NCBI GenBank assembly: GCA_052143895.1
Contig: JBKQRT010000320.1
Span: forward strand, 62,001-126,000
DNA from: Bog-756 sp052143895
Lineage (GTDB): Bacteria; Actinomycetota; Acidimicrobiia; Acidimicrobiales; RAAP-2
DNA length: 64,000 nucleotides
Reading direction: 5' to 3'
Notes under the pieces: generated by a model
Databases searched by the model: none
Told to the model about the DNA's origin: nothing
Seen by the model: only the letters and a program-made list of their open reading frames with translations
Shown here: positions 8,491 to 16,675 of the stretch, in pieces
Position numbering within the stretch: position 1 is the first letter of the stretch
How the letters are laid out: every line of letters starts with the position of its first letter
Translations under genes and position numbers: made by a program

Positions 8491-9690
8491 GTGGACGGAG
8501 TGGAGCTGGACGATCCGCCGATCCGGTTGGACGTGCCCGGGTTCTTCCTGCGTCCCGACTACTACGACCTCCTGGAGCGGCTCCGCCGGGAGTCACCCGT
8601 CCATGCCACGGCCGATGGCACGGTGGCGCTGAGCCGGTACGAGGACGTCCGGGACGTCAGCCGCGACCCGGCCCGCTTCGTGTCCGGCCGCGGGGTGTTG
8701 ATCAACGACCCGCTGCGGGATCCCGAGGGGACCGGCCGGCAGGCCTTCTCCATCCTCCACCTCGACCCTCCGCAGCACGCCGCCTACCGGTCGGTGGTCA
8801 ACCGGGCGTTCACTCCCCGGGCCGTGGCCCCGCTGGCGTCGCGCATCCGGGCGGCCGTGGTCGACGCGTTGGACCGGGTGCCGGCCGACGAGCCCATCGA
8901 CCTGGTGGAGGCCCTGGCGGCGCCGATCCCCATCGCTGTCATCTCGGAGCTGCTCGGCGTGACCGGCGCCGACCGCGGCCAGGTGCGCCGCTGGTCGGAC
9001 GCCGTCATCGAGAGCACCGACCGCACCGATGCCGAGCAGGCCGAGGACCTCGGACAGCTGGCGCGCTACCTGCTCGACCATGTCGAGCAGCCGCACGACG
9101 GCAGCGAGGACGTCCTCGGATTGCTCAAGACGACCCCGGTGGGGGACCGCCTACTCGACCAGGGCGAGATCATGGGCTTCTGCCTCACCCTGCTGGTCGC
9201 CGGAAACGAGACCACCCGCACGCTGCTGTCCGGCGGGGCCGAGGCCCTCGCCCGCCATCCCGACCAGCGTGCGGTGCTGGCCCGCACGCCGTCGCTGCTG
9301 CCCGGCGCCGTCGAGGAGATGCTGCGGTGGGTCACCCCCATCCAGGCCTTCGGCCGCACCGCGGTGGCGGACATCGACATCGGCGGCCATGCGGTGGCGG
9401 CCGGGACCTTCGTGGTCATGCTCTACGCCTCGGCCAATCGCGACGAGTCGGTGTTCGGTCCCACCGCCGACCGGTTCGACCTCCGCCGGCCGACCTCGCC
9501 GGTCCACCTCGCGTTCGGCTTCGGCGAGCACAGTTGCCTGGGGGCGAGCCTGGCCCGGCTCGAGGCCCGGATCTTCTTCGAGGAGCTCCTGGCCCACTAC
9601 CCGGAGTACCGGCTCGAGGGCGAGCCGACCTACACCCGCTCGACGCTGGTCAACGGGGCCCGGCGCATGCCGGTGGTGCTCGCCCCCTGA
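8491..9690 (+). CDS. Cytochrome P450
   Basis: The 399-residue soluble bacterial P450 has the oxygen-binding I-helix motif AGNETT near residue 240, the ExxR motif in EEMLRW, and the heme loop FGFGEHSCLG with axial ligand Cys349. The substrate-contacting PPQHAAYRSVVNRAF helix region is intact. It would monooxygenate a hydrophobic substrate using ferredoxin electrons; the only ferredoxin in the window is at 38825. The GTG at 8491 is supported by GAGG six bases upstream; 33 further upstream codons in frame lack family similarity. It sits alone between a divergent cupin and a convergent synthetase operon. Confidence 0.92.
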   Translation: MDGVELDDPPIRLDVPGFFLRPDYYDLLERLRRESPVHATADGTVALSRYEDVRDVSRDPARFVSGRGVLINDPLRDPEGTGRQAFSILHLDPPQHAAYRSVVNRAFTPRAVAPLASRIRAAVVDALDRVPADEPIDLVEALAAPIPIAVISELLGVTGADRGQVRRWSDAVIESTDRTDAEQAEDLGQLARYLLDHVEQPHDGSEDVLGLLKTTPVGDRLLDQGEIMGFCLTLLVAGNETTRTLLSGGAEALARHPDQRAVLARTPSLLPGAVEEMLRWVTPIQAFGRTAVADIDIGGHAVAAGTFVVMLYASANRDESVFGPTADRFDLRRPTSPVHLAFGFGEHSCLGASLARLEARIFFEELLAHYPEYRLEGEPTYTRSTLVNGARRMPVVLAP

Positions 9691-9704
9691 CCGGCTCCGG
9701 TCAG
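9687..9704. terminator. Perfect dyad containing both convergent stop codons
   Basis: CTGACCGG-CT-CCGGTCAG is an 18-bp perfect inverted repeat. The P450 TGA (9688-9690) lies in the left arm, and the synthetase stop, read on the other strand (9701-9703), lies in the right arm. It is a likely bidirectional terminator that doubles as coding end. Confidence 0.55.
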
Positions 9705-11371
9705 TCGGAGAGCAGGTTGGCCCGGCCGTTGGCCGCGAACTCCTCCCGCAGTCCGGCGATGTCGGCCGGGGTCATCGGGACGTACTCCTGACTGCGTCCC
9801 ACGCGGTGCCAGTAGGGGTCCGGTGCGCTCCACTGCTGGCGCCGGAGCGGTGCCTTGGCGATCTTGTCGGTGCCGGTCACCGGCAGGGACGAGACGATCC
9901 GGACGTAGCGCGGGGCCCACTTGGTCCCGAGGTCCGGCTGCTCGGACAGGAAAGTGGCCAATGACGCCGGGTTGAACCGGGTGCCGGCCTCGAGCTCGAT
10001 GGCGGCCATGACCTGGTCGCCGGTCCGGCTGTCCGGGACGGCGTAGACGGCGACGCCGCGGACGCCGGGCATCCGGCCGAGGATCCGCTCGATCGGGGCG
10101 GCCGTGAAGTTCTCGCTGTCCACCCGGAGCCAGTCGCCCGACCGCCCGGCGAAGTAGAAGATGCCGTCCTCGTCGCGGAACGCCAGGTCTCCGGACCAGT
10201 ACCAACCCCCCCGTACCCGTTCGGCCTCGGCCTCGGGGTCGTTGTAGTAGCCCTCGAAGGACGAGGCCGAGTTGCGCCCGACGAGCTCGCCGATGGCCTC
10301 GGCGGCGTTGGTCAGCCGTCCGTGCTCGTCGAACACCCCTGCCGGGCACGGGGTCCCGGTGACGGGGTCGACGACGGCGATGTCGGCACCCCGCGGCGCC
10401 CGGCCGAGGGTGCCCGGTCGGCCGTCGGGCACCGGCTGCAGCACGATCGCCCCTTCGCTCGACCCGTACCCCTCGATCACCGGGACGCCGAAGCGCCGGG
10501 TGAACGCGTCCTTGTCCGGAGCCGCCGTCTCGGGCCCGAGGACATAGCGCAGGTGGTGGTCGCGGTCGTGCTCGGTGGGGGGCGTGGCGACGATGTGGGC
10601 GATGGCCCGACCGACGGTGTTGAAGAAGGTAGCTCCGTTGGCGCGCACGTCGGGGAGGAAGCCCGACGCCGAGAAGCGCCGTCGGAGCGCAAGGGTGGAC
10701 CCGCTGGCCAGCCAGGGGAACACGGAGGAGGAGAGCGCATTGCCGTGGAAGAGGGGCATGGCCGAGTACAGGACGTCGTCCGGGGTGAACGGCATCCGGG
10801 TTCCGGCTCGCGCCGCCCGCCCCTGGGTCATCTTGACCGCCTTGGGCCGGCCGGTCGACCCCGAGGTGAAGACCAGCAGGTAGAGGTCGTCCGCGGTGGC
10901 TGCGGGGCGGGGGCTACGGTCGGCGCCCACGCCGTCGAGTCGGGCGCGGTACTCCTCGCCGTCGGTGACGAGCACCCGCGGCGGGCGCGGCCCGAGGTCG
11001 AGCCCGTCCAACTGCGGGTGCTGGGACGAGTCGGTGACCACCAGCCGGCAGCCGGTGTGGCGGATGTCGCGTGCCAGCTCCTCGCCCCGGCGGGTCGGGT
11101 TGAGACCGACGAGCACCGCGCCGGCGAGCGCGGCGGCGCCGATCAGGAAGAGGTACTCGTCGGTGTTCTCGAGGAGCACACCCACGTGGAACGGCCCCTC
11201 GTCCCGGAGGTCCTCGAGGAGCGAGGCGCGCCGGTCGGCCTCGTCCACCACCTGGCGCCACGACCACTCGGCACCCTCGAACAGGAGGGCGCGCCGGTCG
11301 TTGTCCACCTGGCGCATGACCAGGTCCGCTGCCGTGGTCACCTCCGGCTGGGCGCCGCCGCCCGGGGCCAT
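9701..11371 (-). CDS. Acyl-CoA synthetase (FadD17/FATP-like)
   Basis: The 556-residue AMP-forming ligase has the ATP-binding loop FTSGSTGRPKAVKMTQ near residue 169 and the hinge region SGDLAFRDEDGIFYFAG. The SENFTAAPIE block replaces the usual GENV signature of FATP-type ligases, and the C-terminal lysine motif is TGTDKIAK. It activates a carboxylic acid to its acyl-CoA. It is the last gene of an SDR-VOC-synthetase operon, starting six bases after the VOC stop. A paralogue of similar layout lies at 21065. The best general match from memory is mycobacterial FadD17-type enzymes; substrate unknown. Confidence 0.88.
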   Translation of the reverse strand: MAPGGGAQPEVTTAADLVMRQVDNDRRALLFEGAEWSWRQVVDEADRRASLLEDLRDEGPFHVGVLLENTDEYLFLIGAAALAGAVLVGLNPTRRGEELARDIRHTGCRLVVTDSSQHPQLDGLDLGPRPPRVLVTDGEEYRARLDGVGADRSPRPAATADDLYLLVFTSGSTGRPKAVKMTQGRAARAGTRMPFTPDDVLYSAMPLFHGNALSSSVFPWLASGSTLALRRRFSASGFLPDVRANGATFFNTVGRAIAHIVATPPTEHDRDHHLRYVLGPETAAPDKDAFTRRFGVPVIEGYGSSEGAIVLQPVPDGRPGTLGRAPRGADIAVVDPVTGTPCPAGVFDEHGRLTNAAEAIGELVGRNSASSFEGYYNDPEAEAERVRGGWYWSGDLAFRDEDGIFYFAGRSGDWLRVDSENFTAAPIERILGRMPGVRGVAVYAVPDSRTGDQVMAAIELEAGTRFNPASLATFLSEQPDLGTKWAPRYVRIVSSLPVTGTDKIAKAPLRRQQWSAPDPYWHRVGRSQEYVPMTPADIAGLREEFAANGRANLLSD

Positions 11372-11377
11372 ACCGGC

Positions 11378-11836
11378 TCAGCCCGCCCTAGCGGGCAGCA
11401 GCTCGAGCACCTGTCCGTCGGGATCGCGGACCATGACCGCCGCACCGACGTCGGTGTCCTCTGCCACCTGGCCGCCGGGGGTGGGGACCAAGGCGAGCGT
11501 GGCGGCGAGATCCGCCGTGGTCACGGACTTCTGGGTCAGTCCCGGCTCGTTGAACGGACGGTCCCGGGCCGGCGGATTGCCGGGCCGCTCGAACTGCAGC
11601 AGCTCGAGGACGAACCCGCCGTTGGTGAGGTAGAGGGCGGCGAGCCCGACCGGACGGGCCACGCCGAAGAGTGTGCTGCACACGCTGTCGGGGGCCTGCA
11701 GGGAGCGGACGGTCTCGAACCCGAGGGCCTGCCCGTAGAAGCGACGCGACCGCTTGAGATCGGCCACGCAGAGGCCGAGGTGGTTGACCGACGCCCCGGC
11801 CACCGGACGCCCGGCCTCCGATGGCGGCCCGGTCAC
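11378..11836 (-). CDS. VOC (glyoxalase/bleomycin-resistance fold) protein
   Basis: The 152-residue protein has two beta-alpha-beta-beta-beta modules. The first begins NHLGLCVADLKRSRRFYGQ with a potential metal His, a Glu sits in FVLELLQF, and the second module ends DPDGQVLELLPA with the last Glu ligand. The third expected ligand position reads SVTTADL without His, so the metal site may be incomplete. GTG at 11836 overlaps the SDR stop (GTGA). The fold includes epimerases such as methylmalonyl-CoA epimerase and lyases. Its place between an SDR and a synthetase suggests action on a CoA thioester or its precursor, by inference. Confidence 0.8.
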   Translation of the reverse strand: MTGPPSEAGRPVAGASVNHLGLCVADLKRSRRFYGQALGFETVRSLQAPDSVCSTLFGVARPVGLAALYLTNGGFVLELLQFERPGNPPARDRPFNEPGLTQKSVTTADLAATLALVPTPGGQVAEDTDVGAAVMVRDPDGQVLELLPARAG

Positions 11837-12732
11837 GAGCGGGCGACGTCCTGTGAGAGGCCGGAGGGCATCACCATGCCCACCGTCTGCAGGTGCTGGC
11901 CGAGCATCCCGTCGAACTGCTCGGCCACCGCGTCGGTGTCCCAGCCGCCGTCCTTGTGCATCCAGGCGATCTGCTTCGGGTGCTGGAACAGGGTGTAGCT
12001 GAAGTCGGTGCGCCCGAACAGCTGACCGTTGACGTGGCCCGCGCCCTCCGAGGCCAGGAAGGCGACCAGCGGGGCGTTCATGGCCGGGTCGAGGCGGGGG
12101 TCCGGCTCCGCCCCCTCGGCGGTCAGTGCCACCGTCATCCGGGTGGCCCCCGCCGGGGCGATGGCGTTGACGGTGATGCCGGCCCGGGCCAGTTCGAGCG
12201 CCCAAACGAAGGTCATCCCCATGATGCCCGCCTTGGCCGCACCGTAGTTGGTCTGCCCGAAGTTGCCCCGCAACCCGGCCGACGACGTGACGTTGATCAC
12301 CCGGCCGTAACCGGCCTCCCGCATGGCCGCCACCGCGTGGCGCGTGCAGTTGAAGGTGCCCTTGAGGTGGGTGGCGATGACGGCGTCGAAGTCGTCCTCG
12401 GTCATCTTGACCAGGGTGCGGTCACGCACGATGCCGGCGTTGTTGACCAGGATGTCGAGCCGCCCGAAGGCGTCGACGGCGCCGGCGATCATGCGCTCGG
12501 CCGCCTCGAAGTCGGTGACCGAGTCGTGCGACGGGACGGCGCGGCCGCCGAGGTCCTCGATTTCCGCGCAGACGGCGGCGGCCGGGTCGTCGTCGGACGA
12601 TTCGCCCCGCAGCCCGACGCCCAGGTCGTTCACCACTACCGCCGCCCCCTGGCGGGCGAGCTCGAGCGCGAACTGGCGGCCGATGCCCCGTCCCGCTCCG
12701 GTCACGACGGCCACGCGGTTCTCTAGCAGCAT
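11833..12732 (-). CDS. SDR, MFE2/ChsB1-like 3-hydroxyacyl-CoA dehydrogenase
   Basis: The 299-residue short-chain dehydrogenase has TGAGRGIG (11-18), NNAG (97-100), Ser150 and Tyr163-x3-Lys167. After the core comes a 90-residue tail. The length and the GESSDDDPA insertion after the second strand resemble the dehydrogenase domain of peroxisomal multifunctional enzyme 2 and the actinobacterial ChsB1 group, which oxidise 3-hydroxyacyl-CoA with NAD+. It leads the operon with VOC and synthetase, joined by a GTGA overlap. A divergent promoter region separates it from the ACAD at 12852. Function by family is fairly firm; chain type is unknown. Confidence 0.87.
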   Translation of the reverse strand: MLLENRVAVVTGAGRGIGRQFALELARQGAAVVVNDLGVGLRGESSDDDPAAAVCAEIEDLGGRAVPSHDSVTDFEAAERMIAGAVDAFGRLDILVNNAGIVRDRTLVKMTEDDFDAVIATHLKGTFNCTRHAVAAMREAGYGRVINVTSSAGLRGNFGQTNYGAAKAGIMGMTFVWALELARAGITVNAIAPAGATRMTVALTAEGAEPDPRLDPAMNAPLVAFLASEGAGHVNGQLFGRTDFSYTLFQHPKQIAWMHKDGGWDTDAVAEQFDGMLGQHLQTVGMVMPSGLSQDVARS

Positions 12733-12805
12733 GCGACTCCTCGGTGTCGGATCCTCGGGCGTGCGGGACGCGCCGTGGGCCGGGCCCCCGCACGAATGGC
12801 GTTCG

Positions 12806-12820
12806 CATACTATGGCACGA
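12806..12820. promoter_or_regulatory. Divergent -10-like element and shared motif
   Basis: CATACTAT at 12806-12813 supplies a TANNNT -10 on the plus strand (TACTAT, 12808-12813) and TAGTAT on the minus strand. The same octamer occurs at 19961-19968 in another ACAD divergent promoter. It runs into TATGGCACGA (12811-12820), also found at 3981. Promoter use is inferred. Confidence 0.4.
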
Positions 12821-12851
12821 CCATTCTCCGCGACCAGAAAGTCGGATCATC

Positions 12852-14075
12852 GTGTCCAGTGCAAGAGGTTCGGACCCGTTTGCCGAGAACGAGGACCAAC
12901 GTGCCCTGCGGGACCTGGCCCGCGAGATCGGCCGGCGGGCGGTGGCGCCCCACGCCCACCGCGGCGACGAGACCGGTGAGCTGGCGCACGAGGCGGTCCG
13001 GGCCCTGGCCGACGCCGACCTGTTCCGCGTCACCATCGGCGAACGGTGGGGCGGGCTCGGGCTCGGCGACGAGGAAGCGGCCATCGTGCTGGAGGAGATC
13101 GCCCGCTACGACGTGTCGACCGCCATCTGTTGCCAGCTGGCCTACAACGGACCCTCCCGCGGGATCGAGCACCTCGGCGGGGACGCCCTGAAGGACCGAT
13201 GGCTCCCGGCGGTCGCAGACGGCGACGCGATCGTCAGCATCGGGATCACCGAACCCGACGCCGGGTCCGCCGTCCAGAACATGCGGACAGCGCTGACCGA
13301 CGACGGGCCCGGCCAGTGGCGCCTCGACGGCTACAAGAACTACTCCACGCTTGGCCACGTTGCCCGGGGGATCCTCGTGTGGTGCCGGTGGCCGGGGGGC
13401 CGGGATGCCCACGGCATCGGGGCGGTGGTCGTCCCCATGGACCGCGAAGGGGTCGAGCTCACCGGACGCCACCAGGGCATGGGCATCCATGCCGCCACCG
13501 AGGCCGAGGTGGCCTTCGACGGGGTGCCGATCGGGGAGGACGACGTGCTGGTGGCCGGGGACCCGGCCACCACCGACGCCTTCAAGGTGCTGCTCGGTCA
13601 CCTCAACCACGAGCGGTGCGGCAACGCGGCGATGTGCGTGGGCGCCGCCCAGGGTGCGCTCGAGCACGCCGTCCGCTACATGAACGAGCGGGAGGTGGGT
13701 GGCCGGCCCATCGCCGAGCTCCAGGGGCTCCGCTGGAAGCTGGCCGACATGGCCGCACAACTCGAGGGGGCCAGGCTCCTCCTCACCCGGGCGGTGCACC
13801 TGGCCGGCCCGGGTGGCACGCCTCCACCCCTGGAGACGGCCCTGGCCAAGGCGTCGGCCAACCTGGCTGCCAAGTTCGTCTGTGACGAGGCCATCCAGAT
13901 ACACGGCGGCTACGGCTACAGCCGCGAGTATCCGGTGGAGCGGGCCTACCGCGACATCCGGGGACTGTGCATCGGCGCAGGCACCGTCGAGGCCCAGCGC
14001 AACTACATCGGGGCATCGGTGGCCGCCGGTCGTTCGACGGTGTCGCCCGGCTGGCTCGACCCGCTGGCCGACTGA
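12852..14075 (+). CDS. Acyl-CoA dehydrogenase
   Basis: The 407-residue ACAD has the flavin and substrate strand GITEPDAGSAVQNMRT near residue 140 and the dimer-interface helix IQIHGGYGYSREYPVERAYRD. At the place where many ACADs have the catalytic Glu in an EGT motif, this one has IGAGTVEAQRN, so that position has Ala. The base may lie elsewhere, as in isovaleryl-CoA dehydrogenases, or the chemistry may differ. GTG at 12852 is the best in-frame start but has only a weak ribosome site, so the N-terminus is uncertain by some codons. It is monocistronic, divergent from the SDR operon. Confidence 0.87.
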   Translation: MSSARGSDPFAENEDQRALRDLAREIGRRAVAPHAHRGDETGELAHEAVRALADADLFRVTIGERWGGLGLGDEEAAIVLEEIARYDVSTAICCQLAYNGPSRGIEHLGGDALKDRWLPAVADGDAIVSIGITEPDAGSAVQNMRTALTDDGPGQWRLDGYKNYSTLGHVARGILVWCRWPGGRDAHGIGAVVVPMDREGVELTGRHQGMGIHAATEAEVAFDGVPIGEDDVLVAGDPATTDAFKVLLGHLNHERCGNAAMCVGAAQGALEHAVRYMNEREVGGRPIAELQGLRWKLADMAAQLEGARLLLTRAVHLAGPGGTPPPLETALAKASANLAAKFVCDEAIQIHGGYGYSREYPVERAYRDIRGLCIGAGTVEAQRNYIGASVAAGRSTVSPGWLDPLAD

Positions 14076-14081
14076 GCTCCG

Positions 14082-14093
14082 CCGGTCGACCGG
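14082..14093. repeat. 12-bp palindrome between convergent genes
   Basis: CCGGTCGACCGG is a perfect palindrome in the 32-bp gap between the ACAD and the IpdAB-like gene. It could act as a weak terminator. With no loop or U-tract, confidence is low. Confidence 0.25.
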
Positions 14094-14107
14094 GCCGAAG
14101 GGTCCGT

Positions 14108-15793
14108 TCAGGCCTCGGGCCGCAGGAAGCGGCCAAGCGGGTCCCACCGGCGCAGCATCTCGATGTGAGCCGGGTCCGGTGGGTCGAGCTCGACGACGGT
14201 GGCGGCGACCCGGAGGTCCCAGGGGCAGCGCGACCGCACCTCCTCGACCCGTTCGACCACGGTGCCCGGCCCGGGCGCCACCGCCGTGAGGGTGAGCTCG
14301 TCGCCATCCAGCTTCTCGAAGAGGGCGAGATCGGTCACGAAGGCGCGCACCCGGTCGCCGACCGAAGTCACGTAGGGGACGTCCGCCGCGGCCCGCCGTC
14401 GGGTCAGCGTCGACATGACCACGACCTCGTCGGCCGTCGCGGCCACGTCGTTGCCGCCGCCCGAGCCGACCAGAAACACCTGGTCGGGGATGAGCGTCGA
14501 ATTGATGTTGCCGTGGCGGTCGATCTGGGCCGCGCCCAGGCAGGCGAGGAGGGTGGTGCCGGGGCCGCCGGCCAGGGTCCCGAGCACCTGCTCGGCGTCG
14601 CCCAGCATGGTGGCGGTCGGGAAGCTCCGGTGGTTGAAGACGAACGGGTCGGCCGGCGTGGGCCGGTAGCCCCACAGGCCGAGCTCGGCGGTGAGGACCA
14701 CCTCCGAGCCCCGCGACCGGGCCAGCTCGACGGCCAACCAGGCGGCGAGATTGGCGACCCCGGCCCCGGCCAGGACGGCGTCGGCGTCGAGCGCTGCCAC
14801 CCGGCCGGCCAGATGGCGGGCACCGTGCACGGCGGCGATCTCCCACGGTGCCGGCGGCGCGGCGAGGTCGGGAGGGGAGGCGGCCTCGTCGTCCCGCCAC
14901 GAGTCCGGCTCGGCCCGCCGTCGCAGCGACGCCAGCCGTTCGGGGCCCAGCCGGTCGAGGTACTCCTGTTGGGTGGCGGGCCCGAGGACCCACCGGTCGA
15001 TCCAGTCGTCAAAGTCGGGGCCGTGGCTTGCGGCACGGGCCGCCGCCCAGAACTCGAGGTCCTCGCCGTAGGGGTCCACCGGCGTGTCGCGGGCGAAGAG
15101 GCCGCCAGGGTGGGCGCCCATCGGGACCTCGCTGACCGCCAGCACCCGGTGGCCGGGCACCTGCACCAGGTGGGACCAGGGCCGGATGTCGTCGACCACC
15201 CGCTCGACGGTGGCGATCACGCCGCGTCGGGCCGCCAGCGCCCCCCATACGCCCTCGAGCCGGGGGGCGTTGAAGGCCAGGTTCCCCTGGCGGTCGGCGA
15301 CGGGAGCGTGGAGCAGGGCGACGTCGGGGGCGTAGGCCTCGAGCAACCCGACCTCGCCGAACGGGGTGTCCACCCGCGCGTACCCGGCGTTGGCGGCCAT
15401 CGAGGAGCCGGCCAGTGACCGCGTCGTCACCGCCGGCAGGCCGCGGGCGGCCGCCTCCAGCCGTTGGAGGAAGGTGAGGAAGGACCAGTGCTCGACCTCG
15501 ACGGCCCCGCTCAGGTAGGCGTCGGCGAACCAGGGGTTGGGCGAGAAGTTGGGGAACACGTCACCCGAGTAACCGGTCACGACCTTCTCGACCAGCCCGC
15601 CGCGGAAGAACAGCGCGCCGAGGCTGGACAGGCTGAGCATCACCAGGGTGAACCCGGGATCGCGGCCCCACCAGCGCCGCGCCAGCTGGCGGGCGGCCGC
15701 CGTCCACCGCGAGTGGTTGGTCACGATGTGCACGGCGTCACCCGGTCGCACGAGGTCCACCGCGGCATCGAGCGAGCAGACCTTGTCCGGCAT
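14108..15793 (-). CDS. Fused two-domain class I CoA-transferase, IpdAB-like
   Basis: The 561-residue protein joins an alpha-type half (about 1-255) and a beta-type half (about 310-561) of a class I CoA-transferase, linked by an Arg/Asp-rich segment. The second half carries NHRSFPTATMLGD, GGPGTTLLACLGAAQIDRHG, INSTLIPDQ and LVGSGGGNDVAATADEV. To my recollection these resemble IpdB, the subunit that with IpdA opens the last steroid ring by hydrolysis rather than CoA transfer. The beta half retains a Glu in LTAELGLWG. ATG at 15793 is preferred to TTG at 15802 because a TAGCTT -10 lies seven bases before it. CoA-transferase, adipate-type, is the alternative reading. Confidence 0.75.
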   Translation of the reverse strand: MPDKVCSLDAAVDLVRPGDAVHIVTNHSRWTAAARQLARRWWGRDPGFTLVMLSLSSLGALFFRGGLVEKVVTGYSGDVFPNFSPNPWFADAYLSGAVEVEHWSFLTFLQRLEAAARGLPAVTTRSLAGSSMAANAGYARVDTPFGEVGLLEAYAPDVALLHAPVADRQGNLAFNAPRLEGVWGALAARRGVIATVERVVDDIRPWSHLVQVPGHRVLAVSEVPMGAHPGGLFARDTPVDPYGEDLEFWAAARAASHGPDFDDWIDRWVLGPATQQEYLDRLGPERLASLRRRAEPDSWRDDEAASPPDLAAPPAPWEIAAVHGARHLAGRVAALDADAVLAGAGVANLAAWLAVELARSRGSEVVLTAELGLWGYRPTPADPFVFNHRSFPTATMLGDAEQVLGTLAGGPGTTLLACLGAAQIDRHGNINSTLIPDQVFLVGSGGGNDVAATADEVVVMSTLTRRRAAADVPYVTSVGDRVRAFVTDLALFEKLDGDELTLTAVAPGPGTVVERVEEVRSRCPWDLRVAATVVELDPPDPAHIEMLRRWDPLGRFLRPEA

Positions 15794-15800
15794 GCCGTGC

Positions 15801-15830
15801 AAGCTAGTGGACGGTGGCGCCGGATAGCAT
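15801..15830. promoter_or_regulatory. Back-to-back -10 boxes for two leaderless genes
   Basis: On the minus strand TAGCTT (15806-15801) stands seven bases before the ATG of the IpdAB-like gene. On the plus strand TAGCAT (15825-15830) stands six bases before the ATG of the crotonase. Both fit TANNNT with transcription beginning at the start codon, so both mRNAs are predicted leaderless. Confidence 0.5.
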
Positions 15831-15836
15831 CCTGCG

Positions 15837-16640
15837 ATGATCCGATACGAGGTCGGCGGCGATCACGTCGGGCGGATCACCCTCGACCGCCCCGACGCCC
15901 GGAACGCGCTGACCGTGGAGATGCGGGACGACCTCGTCGATGCCGTCCGGAAGGCCCGGGCCGACGACGGCGTCCGGGCGCTGCTCCTGACCGGGACCGG
16001 CGAGTCGTTCTGCGCCGGCATGGACCTCCGCGCCTCGACGGTGAGCCGGGCCGGTTCGGCCGGCTTCGATCCCCGTGCGACCAGCGAGGCACTCCGCAAG
16101 GGGGTCCAGGCCTTCATCCGGGAACTGTGGGAGCTCGACAAGCCGACAGTGGCGGCGGTCAACGGCACCGCGGTCGGCCCCGGTGCTCACCTGGCGCTGG
16201 CCTGTGACTTCGTCCTGGTGCAGCCGGCGACCAGGTTCATCTGGTCGTTCGCCCGGTGGGGCCTGGTGGTCGACGCAGGTGGGGCGTACCTGCTGCCACG
16301 ACTGGTGGGTCTGCCCCGGGCCAAGGCGATGGTGCTGCTGGGGGAGGAGCTGGTCGGCGCGGCGGCCGTGGACGCCGGGCTGGCCTACCGCTGCCTCGGG
16401 TCGGTCGACGACCTGGTCACGGCGTCCGAGGAGCTCGCCGGTCGTTTGGCGGCGGGCCCCACCCGGTCGCTCGGGCTGTCCAAGCAGCTGCTCAACGCCA
16501 GCTTCGAGACGGCGCTGCCGGTCTCGCTGGACCGCGAGGCCCACTTCCAGGCGGTGGCGGCCGTCTCGCCGGAGATGGCCGAGGGCATGGCCGCCTTCAA
16601 AGAGCGCCGCCCGCCCCGGTTCGCTGATCCGGCGAGCTGA
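15837..16640 (+). CDS. Enoyl-CoA hydratase/isomerase (crotonase)
   Basis: The 267-residue crotonase has oxyanion-hole loops at GESFCAGMDL (about 60-70) and NGTAVGPGAHLALACD (about 105-120). In the active-site loop GLVVDAGGAYLLPRLVG the position often held by catalytic Glu or Asp is Asp. It hydrates or isomerises a 2-enoyl-CoA. Predicted leaderless, it has no Shine-Dalgarno, and TAGCAT lies six bases upstream. It is divergent by 43 bp from the IpdAB-like fusion, suggesting joint expression. It is convergent with the CaiB gene. Confidence 0.88.
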   Translation: MIRYEVGGDHVGRITLDRPDARNALTVEMRDDLVDAVRKARADDGVRALLLTGTGESFCAGMDLRASTVSRAGSAGFDPRATSEALRKGVQAFIRELWELDKPTVAAVNGTAVGPGAHLALACDFVLVQPATRFIWSFARWGLVVDAGGAYLLPRLVGLPRAKAMVLLGEELVGAAAVDAGLAYRCLGSVDDLVTASEELAGRLAAGPTRSLGLSKQLLNASFETALPVSLDREAHFQAVAAVSPEMAEGMAAFKERRPPRFADPAS

Positions 16641-16675
16641 GCGGCGAAACCCCCGCCGGCCCCGTCCCCGCTCAG
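16637..16675. terminator. Inverted repeat spanning convergent stops
   Basis: CTGAGCGG (16637-16644) and CCGCTCAG (16668-16675) are complementary 8-bp arms around a 23-base loop. Each arm contains a stop codon: the crotonase TGA, and the CaiB stop on the minus strand. This is the same arrangement as at 9687. It is a plausible bidirectional terminator. Confidence 0.5.
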
